Positions 1-6,135 of a stretch of 7,943 nt of DNA are shown in pieces. Where the stretch lies: positions 1 to 7,943 of the forward strand of contig QMQA01000045.1 in the NCBI GenBank assembly GCA_003648845.1. The letters run 5' to 3'. Source of the DNA: Candidatus Aerophobota bacterium. Its GTDB lineage: Bacteria > Aerophobota > Aerophobia > Aerophobales > B3-G15. The position numbers and the translations under genes were made by a program. How positions within the stretch are numbered: the first letter of the stretch is position 1; each line of letters starts with the position of its first letter. The notes beneath the pieces were generated by a model that saw only the letters and a program-made list of their open reading frames with translations, made no database searches and was not told the origin of the DNA.

Positions 1-63
1 ATGTATTTTCTTATTATCTCTTCGTTTATTCCCACCGTGGAAACAAAATAACCTTTTCTCCAT
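1..63 (-). CDS. Possible N-terminal fragment of a gene running off the left edge
   Basis: On the minus strand an ATG at 63-61 opens a frame that stays open to the window edge. It reads MEKRLFCFHGGNKRRDNKKIH, a basic stretch with no family I recognise. An AGGGG lies 8 nt upstream of the ATG, and an extended -10 promoter about 115 nt upstream faces the same way. Only 21 codons are visible, so an open frame this short could occur by chance. The upstream signals are the main reason for listing it. Confidence 0.3.
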   Translation of the reverse strand, partial: MEKRLFCFHGGNKRRDNKKIH

Positions 64-134
64 ATTCCTTACCCCTTTTACAAGTATTTTCCTTCTATAG
101 CGGATTATCCATGCAATGTAGTATTGGGTTCTAT

Positions 135-150
135 ATACTGTAATACTGTA
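135..150. repeat. Tandem 8-bp direct repeat
   Basis: ATACTGTA occurs twice in perfect tandem. It lies between the leftward promoter near 180-188 and the possible gene start at 63, so it would fall in the 5' leader of that transcript. Two copies are too few to imply a function. It could be a binding site for a dimeric regulator or simple slippage. Confidence 0.5.
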
Positions 151-179
151 TGTGCTAATTTTTTGAGTCTCACGCCTCT

Positions 180-188
180 ATTATACCA
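180..188 (-). promoter_or_regulatory. Extended -10 promoter facing left
   Basis: Read on the minus strand the sequence is TGGTATAAT: a perfect TATAAT (185-180) preceded by the TGn extension (188-186). The -35 position (17-nt spacing) is poor, TTCGTG, as is common for extended -10 promoters. Transcription would start near 174 and run left toward the possible start codon at 63, leaving a leader of about 110 nt. The call rests on sequence match only. Confidence 0.45.
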
Positions 189-215
189 AAGAACGGAAGA
201 TGCACGAAACTGCTC

Positions 216-431
216 TCATCCCCTCATCCCCACCTTTACAGGTGGGGAGTTCCCGCTAAATTTAAAAGTAGCTAATACTTCCTCGCCGCTTTGTCGACTC
301 AAAAAGGGATACCAGATTAAATTCAAGCCAAATTTATTCAGAAAAGTAAGAAAATCAGGCTGTTCAGAATTCAACAGGGATACTGTTTCCCCTCCACAAC
401 ATCCGCCCTGTAGCCAGAGAAAACTGACCAT
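216..431 (-). CDS. Doubtful 71-codon ORF, possible fossil gene tail
   Basis: An ATG at 431 is preceded by AAAGGGG with 6-nt spacing and lies 26 nt downstream of the stop of the 133-residue membrane protein, so it could be a second small gene. The product starts MVSFLWLQGGCCGGETVS and matches no family I know. Its last third is encoded by the perfect hairpin at 227-248, and an in-frame stop (452-450) lies just upstream. The Cys-Gly-Gly-Glu then Glu-Gln-Pro-Asp-Phe pattern faintly recalls the variable tail of IS605-type TnpB proteins, but this is a weak impression. It could equally be noncoding. Confidence 0.25.
   Translation of the reverse strand: MVSFLWLQGGCCGGETVSLLNSEQPDFLTFLNKFGLNLIWYPFLSRQSGEEVLATFKFSGNSPPVKVGMRG
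227..248. repeat. Perfect 9-bp stem, 4-nt loop hairpin
   Basis: The arms TCCCCACCT (227-235) and AGGTGGGGA (240-248) pair perfectly around a 4-nt loop. It is not a typical intrinsic terminator, because neither side has a T-run. On the plus strand it is followed by GTTCCCGC, on the minus strand by a repeated GATGAGGG-type sequence. A compact G+C-rich stem in A+T-rich surroundings resembles the subterminal hairpins of IS200/IS605-type elements, but no tnpA or tnpB is in the window. The structure is certain. Its role is not. Confidence 0.7.
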
Positions 432-457
432 TATTTTCCCCTTTATTATTTATCTTC

Positions 458-859
458 TTAGTGCAGAACCTGTTTTCCTTTGCTTTGCTGCAAAGCTTTT
501 ATCTTCTCTTCTATCTCGGCTTTTCTCTCTTTTTCAAAATCATTTTTCATTATAAAGGAAAGGGCTTCAAGATAATAATCTATAGCCTTCTGAGGACTGG
601 TTTCTCTTTCTGCTTTTTCCAAAATATCATCCAGGTCCATAACTTTTTGGAATCTTTCTATCTCTTTTTCCAGTCTTCTTATTCTCGTCTTGCTTCGAGA
701 ACTTTTCAGTCGTCTCAAGAAATTCATCACCTGCTCATAAAAAAAGTCGCAGCGAAGTTCAAGCTCGTCCCGGGGCTTTTTAATTTTTACTCCTTCTCTA
801 CCTCTTATATACAGAAGAAAAATAATCAGAACAGCGGCAATCAGTAATAATTGAACCAT
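458..859 (-). CDS. Small membrane-anchored, charged helical protein
   Basis: This predicts a 133-residue protein I cannot assign to a named family. Residues 2-18 (VQLLLIAAVLIIFLLYI) form one hydrophobic segment, followed by a basic cluster (RGREGVKIKKPR), consistent with an N-terminal anchor and a cytoplasmic body. Residues 45-80 and 104-128 are highly charged, Lys/Glu-rich and probably helical or coiled-coil. SPQKAIDYYLEAL at 88-100 looks like a single TPR-type helix. I chose the ATG at 859 because a full AGGAGGTGA SD lies 5 nt upstream. A GTG two codons earlier is part of that SD. It is divergent from the phosphoglycerate mutase gene. A TATTAT at 883-878 may be its -10, without a clear -35. 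Confidence 0.72.
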   Translation of the reverse strand: MVQLLLIAAVLIIFLLYIRGREGVKIKKPRDELELRCDFFYEQVMNFLRRLKSSRSKTRIRRLEKEIERFQKVMDLDDILEKAERETSPQKAIDYYLEALSFIMKNDFEKERKAEIEEKIKALQQSKGKQVLH

Positions 860-861
860 GC

Positions 862-870
862 TCACCTCCT
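862..870 (-). promoter_or_regulatory. Shine-Dalgarno that sets the ATG start at 859
   Basis: On the minus strand AGGAGGTGA is fully complementary to the 3' end of 16S rRNA and ends 2 nt before the ATG. The AGGAGG core is 5 nt away. It contains an in-frame GTG (865-863) that a gene caller could mistake for the start, adding two false residues. Confidence 0.8.
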
Positions 871-1062
871 CACCCTCATAATATGTAAAAAGCTAAATAT
901 TAAGCTCTAAACAATATTTAATTACCAAAATTCAAAATAGCCAAGCTAACGTCTGCTTTGAAATTAGAATTTAGTATTTTAAACCCTACTATTACCCCTT
1001 ATACTTTAATAAATAATTACTTCTGGTCAAGGGAAAGAGACTATGATTTAAAGAAGTTCTGC

Positions 1063-1090
1063 TTGACAACTTATCTATATTTAATATTCT
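1063..1090 (+). promoter_or_regulatory. Sigma70-type promoter of the phosphoglycerate mutase gene
   Basis: A perfect TTGACA (1063-1068) is followed after 16 nt by TATTCT (1085-1090), which matches four of six bases of the -10 consensus. The expected transcription start is near 1097, only about 8 nt before the ATG at 1105. The mRNA would be nearly leaderless, which fits the absence of an SD before this ATG. The neighbouring DUF151 and membrane-protein genes have strong ones. The promoter would also drive the DUF151 gene downstream. Confidence 0.6.
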
Positions 1091-1106
1091 ATCTACAAGA
1101 TAGAAT
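1086..1106. repeat. 21-nt perfect inverted repeat over the -10 box and start codon
   Basis: ATTCTATCT (1086-1094) and AGATAGAAT (1098-1106) are exact reverse complements separated by ACA. The left arm covers five of six -10 bases and the right arm includes the first two bases of the ATG. A further GATAGAA follows directly at 1107-1113, and a TATCTA lies upstream at 1072-1077. If transcription starts near 1097, RNA would contain only the right arm, so the symmetry would act as a DNA operator. On a longer transcript it would form a hairpin hiding the AUG. Confidence 0.6.
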
Positions 1107-2328
1107 GATAGAAAAAAAAGCAGTGTTTGTGGTTGTAGATGGAATGGGGGACAGGCCAATAAAAGACGGCAAAACCCCACTCCAGCTTGCCAGAAAACCC
1201 ATTCTTGATCAGCTGGCTGCAGAGGGTGCTACTGGAATGATGAGCACCATTGGACCTGGAATAATTCCGGGAAGCGATACAGCACACCTTGCTCTTTTTG
1301 GTTACGACCCTGATATTTACTACAAGGGTAGAGGCCCCTTTGAAGCATTAGGAGTCGGACTTGATCTGAGAGAGGGAGATGTAGCCTTAAGATGTAATTT
1401 TGCTACCGTGGATGAGAATCTTCTCATAATTGATAGAAGAGCCGGCAGACTTAAAGATGAAGGTGCTATTTTAGCCAGATCATTACAGGACCTTACCATA
1501 GATGGAATTAACATAATATTTACATCATCTACGGAACACAGAGGGGTCCTGATACTAAGGGGGGATAAGCTCTCACCGGCAGTTTCTGATACTGACCCCC
1601 ATTCTGGAGAAAAATCACCTCTCTTACAATCAAAACCTCTGGAGGATACACCTGAGGCAAGAAAAACTGCCAGGGTAATAAATGAATTTGTTAAAAAAAG
1701 CCGGGAGATTCTTAGCTCACATCCCCTGAATAAAGAAAGAAGAAGACAGGGAAAATTACCCGCTAACATAGTTCTTACCCGGGGAGCAGGGATCTACCAG
1801 AAGGTAGACTCTCTTAGAGACCGCTACGGGATAAGTTCCTGTTGCATTGCCGGATCAGCTCTTTACAGAGGAGTAGCCCGCTATATAGGGATGGACATTC
1901 TGAGGGTAAAAGGAGCAACCGGAAGAGTTGACACTGACGTTGAGGCAAAAGCAAAAGCTGCAGTTGAGGCACTTAAGAAATACGACTTTGTCTTTGTCCA
2001 CATCAAAGGTACCGATAACGCAAGTCACGATGGAAACTTGGAAGAAAAACTATTTATGATTGAGAAGGTAGATAAACTTGCAAATATTCTAAAAGACGCA
2101 AATGCTCTGCTTGTTATTACTGCTGATCATTCTACTCCACTCAGCATAAGAAGACACAGTGCAGACCCAGTTCCTGTGCTAATTTATGGAGAAGGAGTAA
2201 GAAAAGACAGGGTAAACTCCTTTGACGAGATATCCGTAGCCTGTGGATGTCTGGGATATCTTAATGGAATTGGTCTCCACAGGGTAACAATTGACCTGAT
2301 GGGTTGTGGACACATGGTGGGCTCTTAA
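1105..2328 (+). CDS. apgM: 2,3-bisphosphoglycerate-independent phosphoglycerate mutase, archaeal type
   Basis: This cytoplasmic enzyme of glycolysis and gluconeogenesis interconverts 3- and 2-phosphoglycerate without a bisphosphoglycerate cofactor. The 407-residue product belongs to the alkaline-phosphatase superfamily, and its length fits the archaeal-type (COG3635) branch, shorter than GpmI. Visible active-site elements are VVDGMGDRP at 10-18 (metal-binding Asp12), GSDTAH at 56-61 (Ser57, the expected phosphoserine), KGTDNASHDG at 301-310 (Asp304, His308), ADHSTP at 340-345 (Asp341, His342) and RRHSADPVP at 349-357 (His351). The frame is open upstream to a TTG at 958, but those 49 codons look like translated noncoding DNA and contain the promoter. 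ATG 1105 also gives the family's usual N-terminus. The DUF151 gene follows after 25 nt. Confidence 0.95.
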   Translation: MIEKKAVFVVVDGMGDRPIKDGKTPLQLARKPILDQLAAEGATGMMSTIGPGIIPGSDTAHLALFGYDPDIYYKGRGPFEALGVGLDLREGDVALRCNFATVDENLLIIDRRAGRLKDEGAILARSLQDLTIDGINIIFTSSTEHRGVLILRGDKLSPAVSDTDPHSGEKSPLLQSKPLEDTPEARKTARVINEFVKKSREILSSHPLNKERRRQGKLPANIVLTRGAGIYQKVDSLRDRYGISSCCIAGSALYRGVARYIGMDILRVKGATGRVDTDVEAKAKAAVEALKKYDFVFVHIKGTDNASHDGNLEEKLFMIEKVDKLANILKDANALLVITADHSTPLSIRRHSADPVPVLIYGEGVRKDRVNSFDEISVACGCLGYLNGIGLHRVTIDLMGCGHMVGS

Positions 2329-2338
2329 CTGATAAAAC

Positions 2339-2348
2339 AAGGAGGTGA
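2339..2348 (+). promoter_or_regulatory. Shine-Dalgarno that sets the TTG start at 2354
   Basis: AAGGAGGTGA is a near-perfect SD. Its AGGAGG core (2340-2345) ends 8 nt before TTG 2354. The in-frame GTG at 2345-2347 lies inside the SD itself and cannot be its start. The family's N-terminal pattern (Val-Glu-Val) also begins at the TTG. Confidence 0.8.
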
Positions 2349-2353
2349 GTAAT

Positions 2354-2827
2354 TTGGTAGAAGTAAACGTAATTAATGTGGCCATAGACATAAAGTCAAA
2401 AATGCCTGTAATTGTACTTAAGGAAAAAAGTGGAGATAAAACTTTGCCCATCTGGATTGGACTTTTTGAGGCTCAATCAATTGCCCTGGCAATGGAAAAC
2501 ATAAAGCCTCCTCGCCCTTTAACCCATGATCTTGCCAAATCTCTTATTGAAAAATTAAAAGGGAAGGTAGATAAAGTGGTAATAAACGATTTAAGGAACA
2601 ACACCTTCTATGCTAAAATTCTGATCAGGCAAAACGGTGAGGATATACAGGTTGACTCCCGTCCCAGCGATGCTATAGCTCTTGCCTTAAGACTTAAAGT
2701 TCCCATCTTTATTGAAGAAGAAGTCCTGGACAAAGTAGCAATAGGTACAGGCCCTATTGGTGAGGAGGAAGTGGAAGAATTCAAGAAAAAACTCAAGAAT
2801 TTAAAACCCGAAGATTTCAGCCTTTAG
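2354..2827 (+). CDS. Bifunctional nuclease-like (DUF151) protein
   Basis: This is a 157-residue protein of the DUF151/BFN family, for which some plant members were reported to have DNase and RNase activity. The role of most bacterial members is unknown. Conserved blocks in order are VEVNVINVAID at 2-12, LPIWIG at 31-36 followed by Glu39 (LFEAQSIALA), RPLTHDL at 54-60, and VDSRPSDAIALALR at 100-113, the most diagnostic stretch. A charged tail (130-157) may be helical. It has no signal peptide or membrane segment, so it should be cytoplasmic. The TTG start is fixed by the SD just upstream. It lies 25 nt after the phosphoglycerate mutase gene with no terminator between, so co-transcription is likely. 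Nuclease activity cannot be inferred from the sequence alone. Confidence 0.92.
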   Translation: MVEVNVINVAIDIKSKMPVIVLKEKSGDKTLPIWIGLFEAQSIALAMENIKPPRPLTHDLAKSLIEKLKGKVDKVVINDLRNNTFYAKILIRQNGEDIQVDSRPSDAIALALRLKVPIFIEEEVLDKVAIGTGPIGEEEVEEFKKKLKNLKPEDFSL

Positions 2828-2871
2828 ACTCTTACCGGGCATTAAACCCGATTGCGTTCACAAAGAAAAGC

Positions 2872-2884
2872 AGGTGAGTAATTT
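2872..2884 (+). other. Orphan copy of a ribosome-binding-site sequence
   Basis: AGGTGAGTAATTT is an exact 13-nt copy of 2343-2355, the SD and start region of the DUF151 gene. Here it sits 45 nt after that gene's stop and no credible plus-strand gene follows. The frame from its GTG closes after 28 codons, antisense to the MarC gene's 3' end. It may be a relic of a lost downstream gene or a short duplication. Confidence 0.4.
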
Positions 2885-2891
2885 TCCAGAC

Positions 2892-3476
2892 TTAAAAAAT
2901 ATTATTCCTCAAAATATAAATTATTCCCTTTCTTACCATCATTATACCTATAGCTGCTAAAAAAAGACTGGATATTTTGGAGATAACTCTCGTCCCTGCA
3001 TCGCCAAGTAATCTTATCAAGAAATTAGATAAGTAAAACACCACCCCGGCTATTGATATGTTAACTATTATTGAAAGAAGTGTGGGAACAAAACCGTATG
3101 AATCTATGCAGATCAAAGAAGTGGTAAGTACAGCAGGACCTACAATAAGAGGCATACCCAGCGGAACCACTCCCAGAGAAGGCGAAGTTCTTCTCTGTTT
3201 GGTAGGAAAAAGAAGGTCAACGAGTGCCAGAACAAAAAGAATAATCCCTCCTGCAATTAAAAAATCCTCCACAGTAATCCCCAGGTAATTAAATATGGCT
3301 TTACCTATAAACACAAAACTTATGGCAATAGCTAAAGCAGTAATGACAGACTGTTTCAAAACCTGAAGTTTCTCTTTCTCACTTATACCTTGAGTTAACG
3401 ATATAAATACCGGAAGAACACCAAAGGCATCCACAGCTACAAATATAGGTATAAAGGAGAGAAGAAAAGGATGCAT
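2892..3476 (-). CDS. MarC-family integral membrane protein
   Basis: This 194-residue inner-membrane protein belongs to the MarC/YhgN (UPF0056) family, whose length is usually about 200. The family's transport function is not established, and the old link to multiple antibiotic resistance has not held up. Six hydrophobic segments can be placed at about 4-26, 42-62, 70-90, 105-124, 132-153 and 166-187. Family signatures are IPIFVAVDAFGVLPVFISLT near the N-terminus and VPLGMPLIVGPAVLTT at 104-119. ATG 3476 is preceded by GGAGGA (3490-3485) at 8-nt spacing. It is the last gene of the leftward operon, 18 nt after the permease gene. No convincing terminator follows. Confidence 0.93.
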   Translation of the reverse strand: MHPFLLSFIPIFVAVDAFGVLPVFISLTQGISEKEKLQVLKQSVITALAIAISFVFIGKAIFNYLGITVEDFLIAGGIILFVLALVDLLFPTKQRRTSPSLGVVPLGMPLIVGPAVLTTSLICIDSYGFVPTLLSIIVNISIAGVVFYLSNFLIRLLGDAGTRVISKISSLFLAAIGIMMVRKGIIYILRNNIF

Positions 3477-3494
3477 GTTTATAATCCTCCAGCT

Positions 3495-4268
3495 TTAAAC
3501 CTCACATTGGGAGAAAAACAGAGCACCTACCATCAACATTACCGTACAGAAAAAAGTTAGAATGGCAAAATCCATAATTAGAGGGAAATGGGAAATACCC
3601 AGCATCACTGCCCGGAGTGCATCCACACCGTAGGTAAGAGGGTCCATGTATATTAAAAAACTAAGCCAGGAAGGTAAACCCTCCAGGGGAAAAAGAGCGC
3701 CTGACAGGAAAAAAATGGGCATAATAATAAAGTTCATCACTATTTGAAAACCATGCATATCTTCCATCTTAGAAGCAAAAGCTACTCCCATTCCCACAAA
3801 TCCAGTCCCTATCAGGAGCATAAAACCTGCAGAAAGTAGAAGATCAAGGGCGCCTTTTAACCTGAAACCAAAAAGATGAGCGATAAGCAAAATGCTGAAA
3901 GCCTGAAGGACGGTGGTGGTCATTCCTCCTGCAACTCTTCCCAGTACTAAAGATAGCCTTGACACAGGAGCAACCATTATCTCTCTCAGGAAACCAAACT
4001 GGCGATCCCAGAGGATGGAAAGACCGGCAAACATGGACGAGAAAAGAAGGCTCATCCCTACAAGCCCTGGTACAAGAAACTGAAGATAATCAAGTCCCTG
4101 CATACCTGCGGCGGTAAATTTCATTGAGGATTTAAATCCCACTCCAAGAATAGCCAGAAAGAAAAAGGGCTGTACAATATTTCCTACAATTCTGGATCTT
4201 GCCCTTATAAAGGTCTTAAGTTCCCTTAACCAGAGAACATAAATTGCCTGGAATGATACTCCCCTCAT
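3495..4268 (-). CDS. ABC-2 type transporter permease (DrrB-like)
   Basis: This is the membrane subunit of an ABC exporter, 257 residues, of the ABC-2 family that includes daunorubicin exporter DrrB and polysaccharide and lipid exporters. About six membrane spans are visible: roughly 27-47, 61-85, 103-130, 136-160, 168-192 and 228-250. Family signatures are FLREIMVAPVSR (about 93-104) in the cytoplasmic loop and FLSGALFPLEGLPSWL followed by IYMDPLTYGVDALR in the C-terminal half. Its ATG overlaps the TGA of the ATPase gene in ATGA, so the two are probably translationally coupled, and with the ATPase it makes a complete half-transporter pair. No substrate-binding protein is encoded nearby, which fits an exporter. 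The substrate is unknown. Confidence 0.94.
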   Translation of the reverse strand: MRGVSFQAIYVLWLRELKTFIRARSRIVGNIVQPFFFLAILGVGFKSSMKFTAAGMQGLDYLQFLVPGLVGMSLLFSSMFAGLSILWDRQFGFLREIMVAPVSRLSLVLGRVAGGMTTTVLQAFSILLIAHLFGFRLKGALDLLLSAGFMLLIGTGFVGMGVAFASKMEDMHGFQIVMNFIIMPIFFLSGALFPLEGLPSWLSFLIYMDPLTYGVDALRAVMLGISHFPLIMDFAILTFFCTVMLMVGALFFSQCEV

Positions 4269-5254
4269 CTTCTCCTCCGGGATCTTATCCGTGCACTTAT
4301 TCTCTCACGGGAAGAACCCTCTTCTTCTCTAATTGTCCTACCCGTAAAATGAAGAAAGGCATCCTCTAAAGTAGGCCTGCGTAAACTTACCAGCTCTACA
4401 TTTAAAGCATTTTTCTGAGCGAGATTGATTAAAAATGGTATTCTTTCCTCTCCTTTGTTTACTTCAAGATGGAGCAGTCCATCGTATATTCTTTTGCTCT
4501 TTATCCACTCAAAGTTTGAGAGAAGTTTTATCATCTTTTCAGGAGAAGATATTTTCATAGAAATTAAATCTTTACCCATCATATTCTTAAGGTTGTCCGG
4601 TTCGTCTATAATTAATATTTTTCCTCTATCAATTATTCCTATCCTGTCACAAAGAGCATCAGCCTCATCCATATAGTGAGTGGTGAGCAGAATGGCAATC
4701 CCCTCCCTTTTGTTTAAGAGTTTGATATGCTCCCATATGGTGTGCCTTGTCTGAGCATCCAGACCCAGAGTTGGCTCGTCGAGAAAAAGTACTCTGGGAT
4801 AGTGCATAAGACCTCTTGCTATCTCAAGCCTTCTACACATTCCTCCGGAGTAATATTTTACTAAAGTATTTCGCCTTTCCCAGAGCTCAACCAGGTCCAT
4901 AACCTCTTTTATCCTCTCCTTTCTTAAATCCTTTTTCATTCCGTAGAGCCTGGCATGAAAATCGAGATTTTCCATTCCTGTCAGCCTGTCATCAAGAGCT
5001 TGATCCTGAAATACAATACCAATTGATCTTCTCACCTCATCAGGCTTTTTGGCCACATCATATCCCCAAACCCGAGCTTCTCCACTTGTTGCCTTTAAAG
5101 TGGTAGATAAAATTCTGATAGTAGTGGTCTTTCCTGCTCCATTAGGACCCAGCATACCAAATATTTCTCCCTCTTCAACAGCAAAAGAAATATTATCTAT
5201 TGCTCTTAATCCATCAAATTCTTTTACCAGATTGGAAACCTTTATAGCCTGCAT
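4265..5254 (-). CDS. ABC transporter ATP-binding protein (DrrA-like)
   Basis: This 329-residue cytoplasmic ATPase powers the permease encoded next. All nucleotide-binding motifs are intact: Walker A GPNGAGKTT at 36-44, Q-loop Gln83, signature YSGGM at 135-139, Walker B VLFLDE at 155-160 and H-loop His193. The C-terminal SLRRPTLEDAFLHFTG (290-305) is the hallmark of the DrrA/daunorubicin-resistance and CcmA-like branch. Past it is an unusual tail of about 24 residues that ends in ARIRSRRRR. Its last codons double as the SD of the permease gene. The ATG at 5254 starts 2 nt after the stop of the kinase gene, without a clear SD of its own, so translational coupling is likely. The substrate cannot be read from the sequence. 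Confidence 0.95.
   Translation of the reverse strand: MQAIKVSNLVKEFDGLRAIDNISFAVEEGEIFGMLGPNGAGKTTTIRILSTTLKATSGEARVWGYDVAKKPDEVRRSIGIVFQDQALDDRLTGMENLDFHARLYGMKKDLRKERIKEVMDLVELWERRNTLVKYYSGGMCRRLEIARGLMHYPRVLFLDEPTLGLDAQTRHTIWEHIKLLNKREGIAILLTTHYMDEADALCDRIGIIDRGKILIIDEPDNLKNMMGKDLISMKISSPEKMIKLLSNFEWIKSKRIYDGLLHLEVNKGEERIPFLINLAQKNALNVELVSLRRPTLEDAFLHFTGRTIREEEGSSRERISARIRSRRRR
4269..4278 (-). promoter_or_regulatory. Permease SD embedded in the ATPase C-terminal codons
   Basis: On the minus strand GGAGGAGAAG directly precedes the permease ATG (4268), with the GGAGG core 5 nt away. In the ATPase frame the same bases supply the Arg codons AGG AGA AGA before the TGA stop. The basic end of the ATPase is therefore at least partly dictated by this signal. 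Confidence 0.75.
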
Positions 5255-5256
5255 TT

Positions 5257-6129
5257 TTATTCTACCGCAGATATTTGTATCTCTTCCACAGTTAACTTCA
5301 ATCTCCCCACCACAACCCGTCCCACTTTCTCTGGATTGGTGATGGGAGAGTAAATAATAACTGTACGATTGACCCTGTCAAACCTTTTAATTATGCCAAG
5401 AGCTATATCCTGATTATTTTTATCTCTCAAACTCACCAGAGAAGAATCCAAACTCTGGGAAGGAAAAATTTTATCTAACCCAACATCTTGCTGAAAAAAT
5501 TCAATATCCCTTGCTTCTTTAAAATAGCTTTTAAACCTCAGCTTTCTGTAGGTGCGACGCTCGGAAAAATCTTTAATTTTAACTTCGGGAGGAGAAGGTA
5601 TTTTAAATATCGCAGGAACTTTTACATTTTTAAAAAATGCAAGAATATGGTCCAGCTCGTTCTCCTTAAAAAGGGCAAAAATAACCTCCGGTCTTAAAAT
5701 ATCTATAAGGTTAAGTTTCAAGACTTTTCCTATCTCTCCCCTTACAAGACCGGTAGTATCTACAATTATTCTTTCCACCAGTTTATTTGCTTTATCCCAC
5801 ATCAGTCGGGCACCAACTGTTAAAGGTAAAAGATTTCCCCTGGGAGATACATCACCCACAAAGTAAAAATCTCGCACCTTTAATCTATCCCAGGATTCAA
5901 ATTTATCTTCCACCTGTGCCCAGGCAACAGTTGTAGGTGGGCCAATGTGAGATTGTCCGGGATCAACATCCAGTATACCCGTTTTTTTCCTGGGAGCAAA
6001 AAACTTTGCCAGCTCCCCTACGAGAGTAGTTTTTCCTGAATCGGAGGCTCCCAGAATCATAATTGTTTTGACATCATCCCCTGAGAGCTTTTCTATTGCC
6101 TCATCGGGTAAAGAAAATCCTTTGAACAT
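5257..6129 (-). CDS. Clp1/Grc3-type P-loop polynucleotide 5'-kinase-like protein
   Basis: This 290-residue protein is of the COG1341/CLP1_P type. Eukaryotic Clp1 and Grc3/Nol9, and archaeal relatives, phosphorylate 5'-hydroxyl ends of RNA or DNA during RNA processing. Visible motifs are Walker A GASDSGKTT at 27-35, DVDPGQS at 54-60 (the family's Asp-x-Asp-x-Gly-Gln motif), YFVGDVSPRGN at 89-99, and DTTGLVRG at 124-131 for the Walker B/family Thr-x-Gly motif. After about 180 comes a separate C-terminal domain without an obvious signature, ending in a beta-rich stretch (240-285). It has no signal peptide or membrane span. It lies 6 nt after argJ and 2 nt before the ABC ATPase gene, so it is clearly within the operon. 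Kinase activity and substrate are inferred from the family. An ATP- or GTP-dependent regulatory role is possible. Confidence 0.85.
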   Translation of the reverse strand: MFKGFSLPDEAIEKLSGDDVKTIMILGASDSGKTTLVGELAKFFAPRKKTGILDVDPGQSHIGPPTTVAWAQVEDKFESWDRLKVRDFYFVGDVSPRGNLLPLTVGARLMWDKANKLVERIIVDTTGLVRGEIGKVLKLNLIDILRPEVIFALFKENELDHILAFFKNVKVPAIFKIPSPPEVKIKDFSERRTYRKLRFKSYFKEARDIEFFQQDVGLDKIFPSQSLDSSLVSLRDKNNQDIALGIIKRFDRVNRTVIIYSPITNPEKVGRVVVGRLKLTVEEIQISAVE

Positions 6130-6135
6130 AAAGGC

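Noticed and set aside
124..555. 143-codon plus-strand ORF
   Set aside because: It runs antisense into the membrane-protein gene and across the hairpin, has no SD and no recognisable domain, and its composition looks like translated noncoding DNA.
461..847. 128-codon plus-strand ORF
   Set aside because: It is antisense to the better supported 458-859 gene. Its Phe/Tyr/Ser-rich product is what the reverse strand of a Lys/Glu-rich gene gives.
958..1104. N-terminal extension of the phosphoglycerate mutase from TTG 958
   Set aside because: These 49 codons precede the conserved family start, contain a TTGACA promoter and lack family similarity. ATG 1105 is preferred.
1320..1769. 149-codon minus-strand ORF
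   Set aside because: It lies wholly antisense inside apgM, has no SD and no known domain, and is a shadow of a strongly conserved gene.
2836..2850. Hairpin CGGG-7-CCCG between the convergent genes as a bidirectional terminator
   Set aside because: The stem is only 4 bp, the loop is 7 nt and there is no T-run on either side, so I do not call it a terminator.
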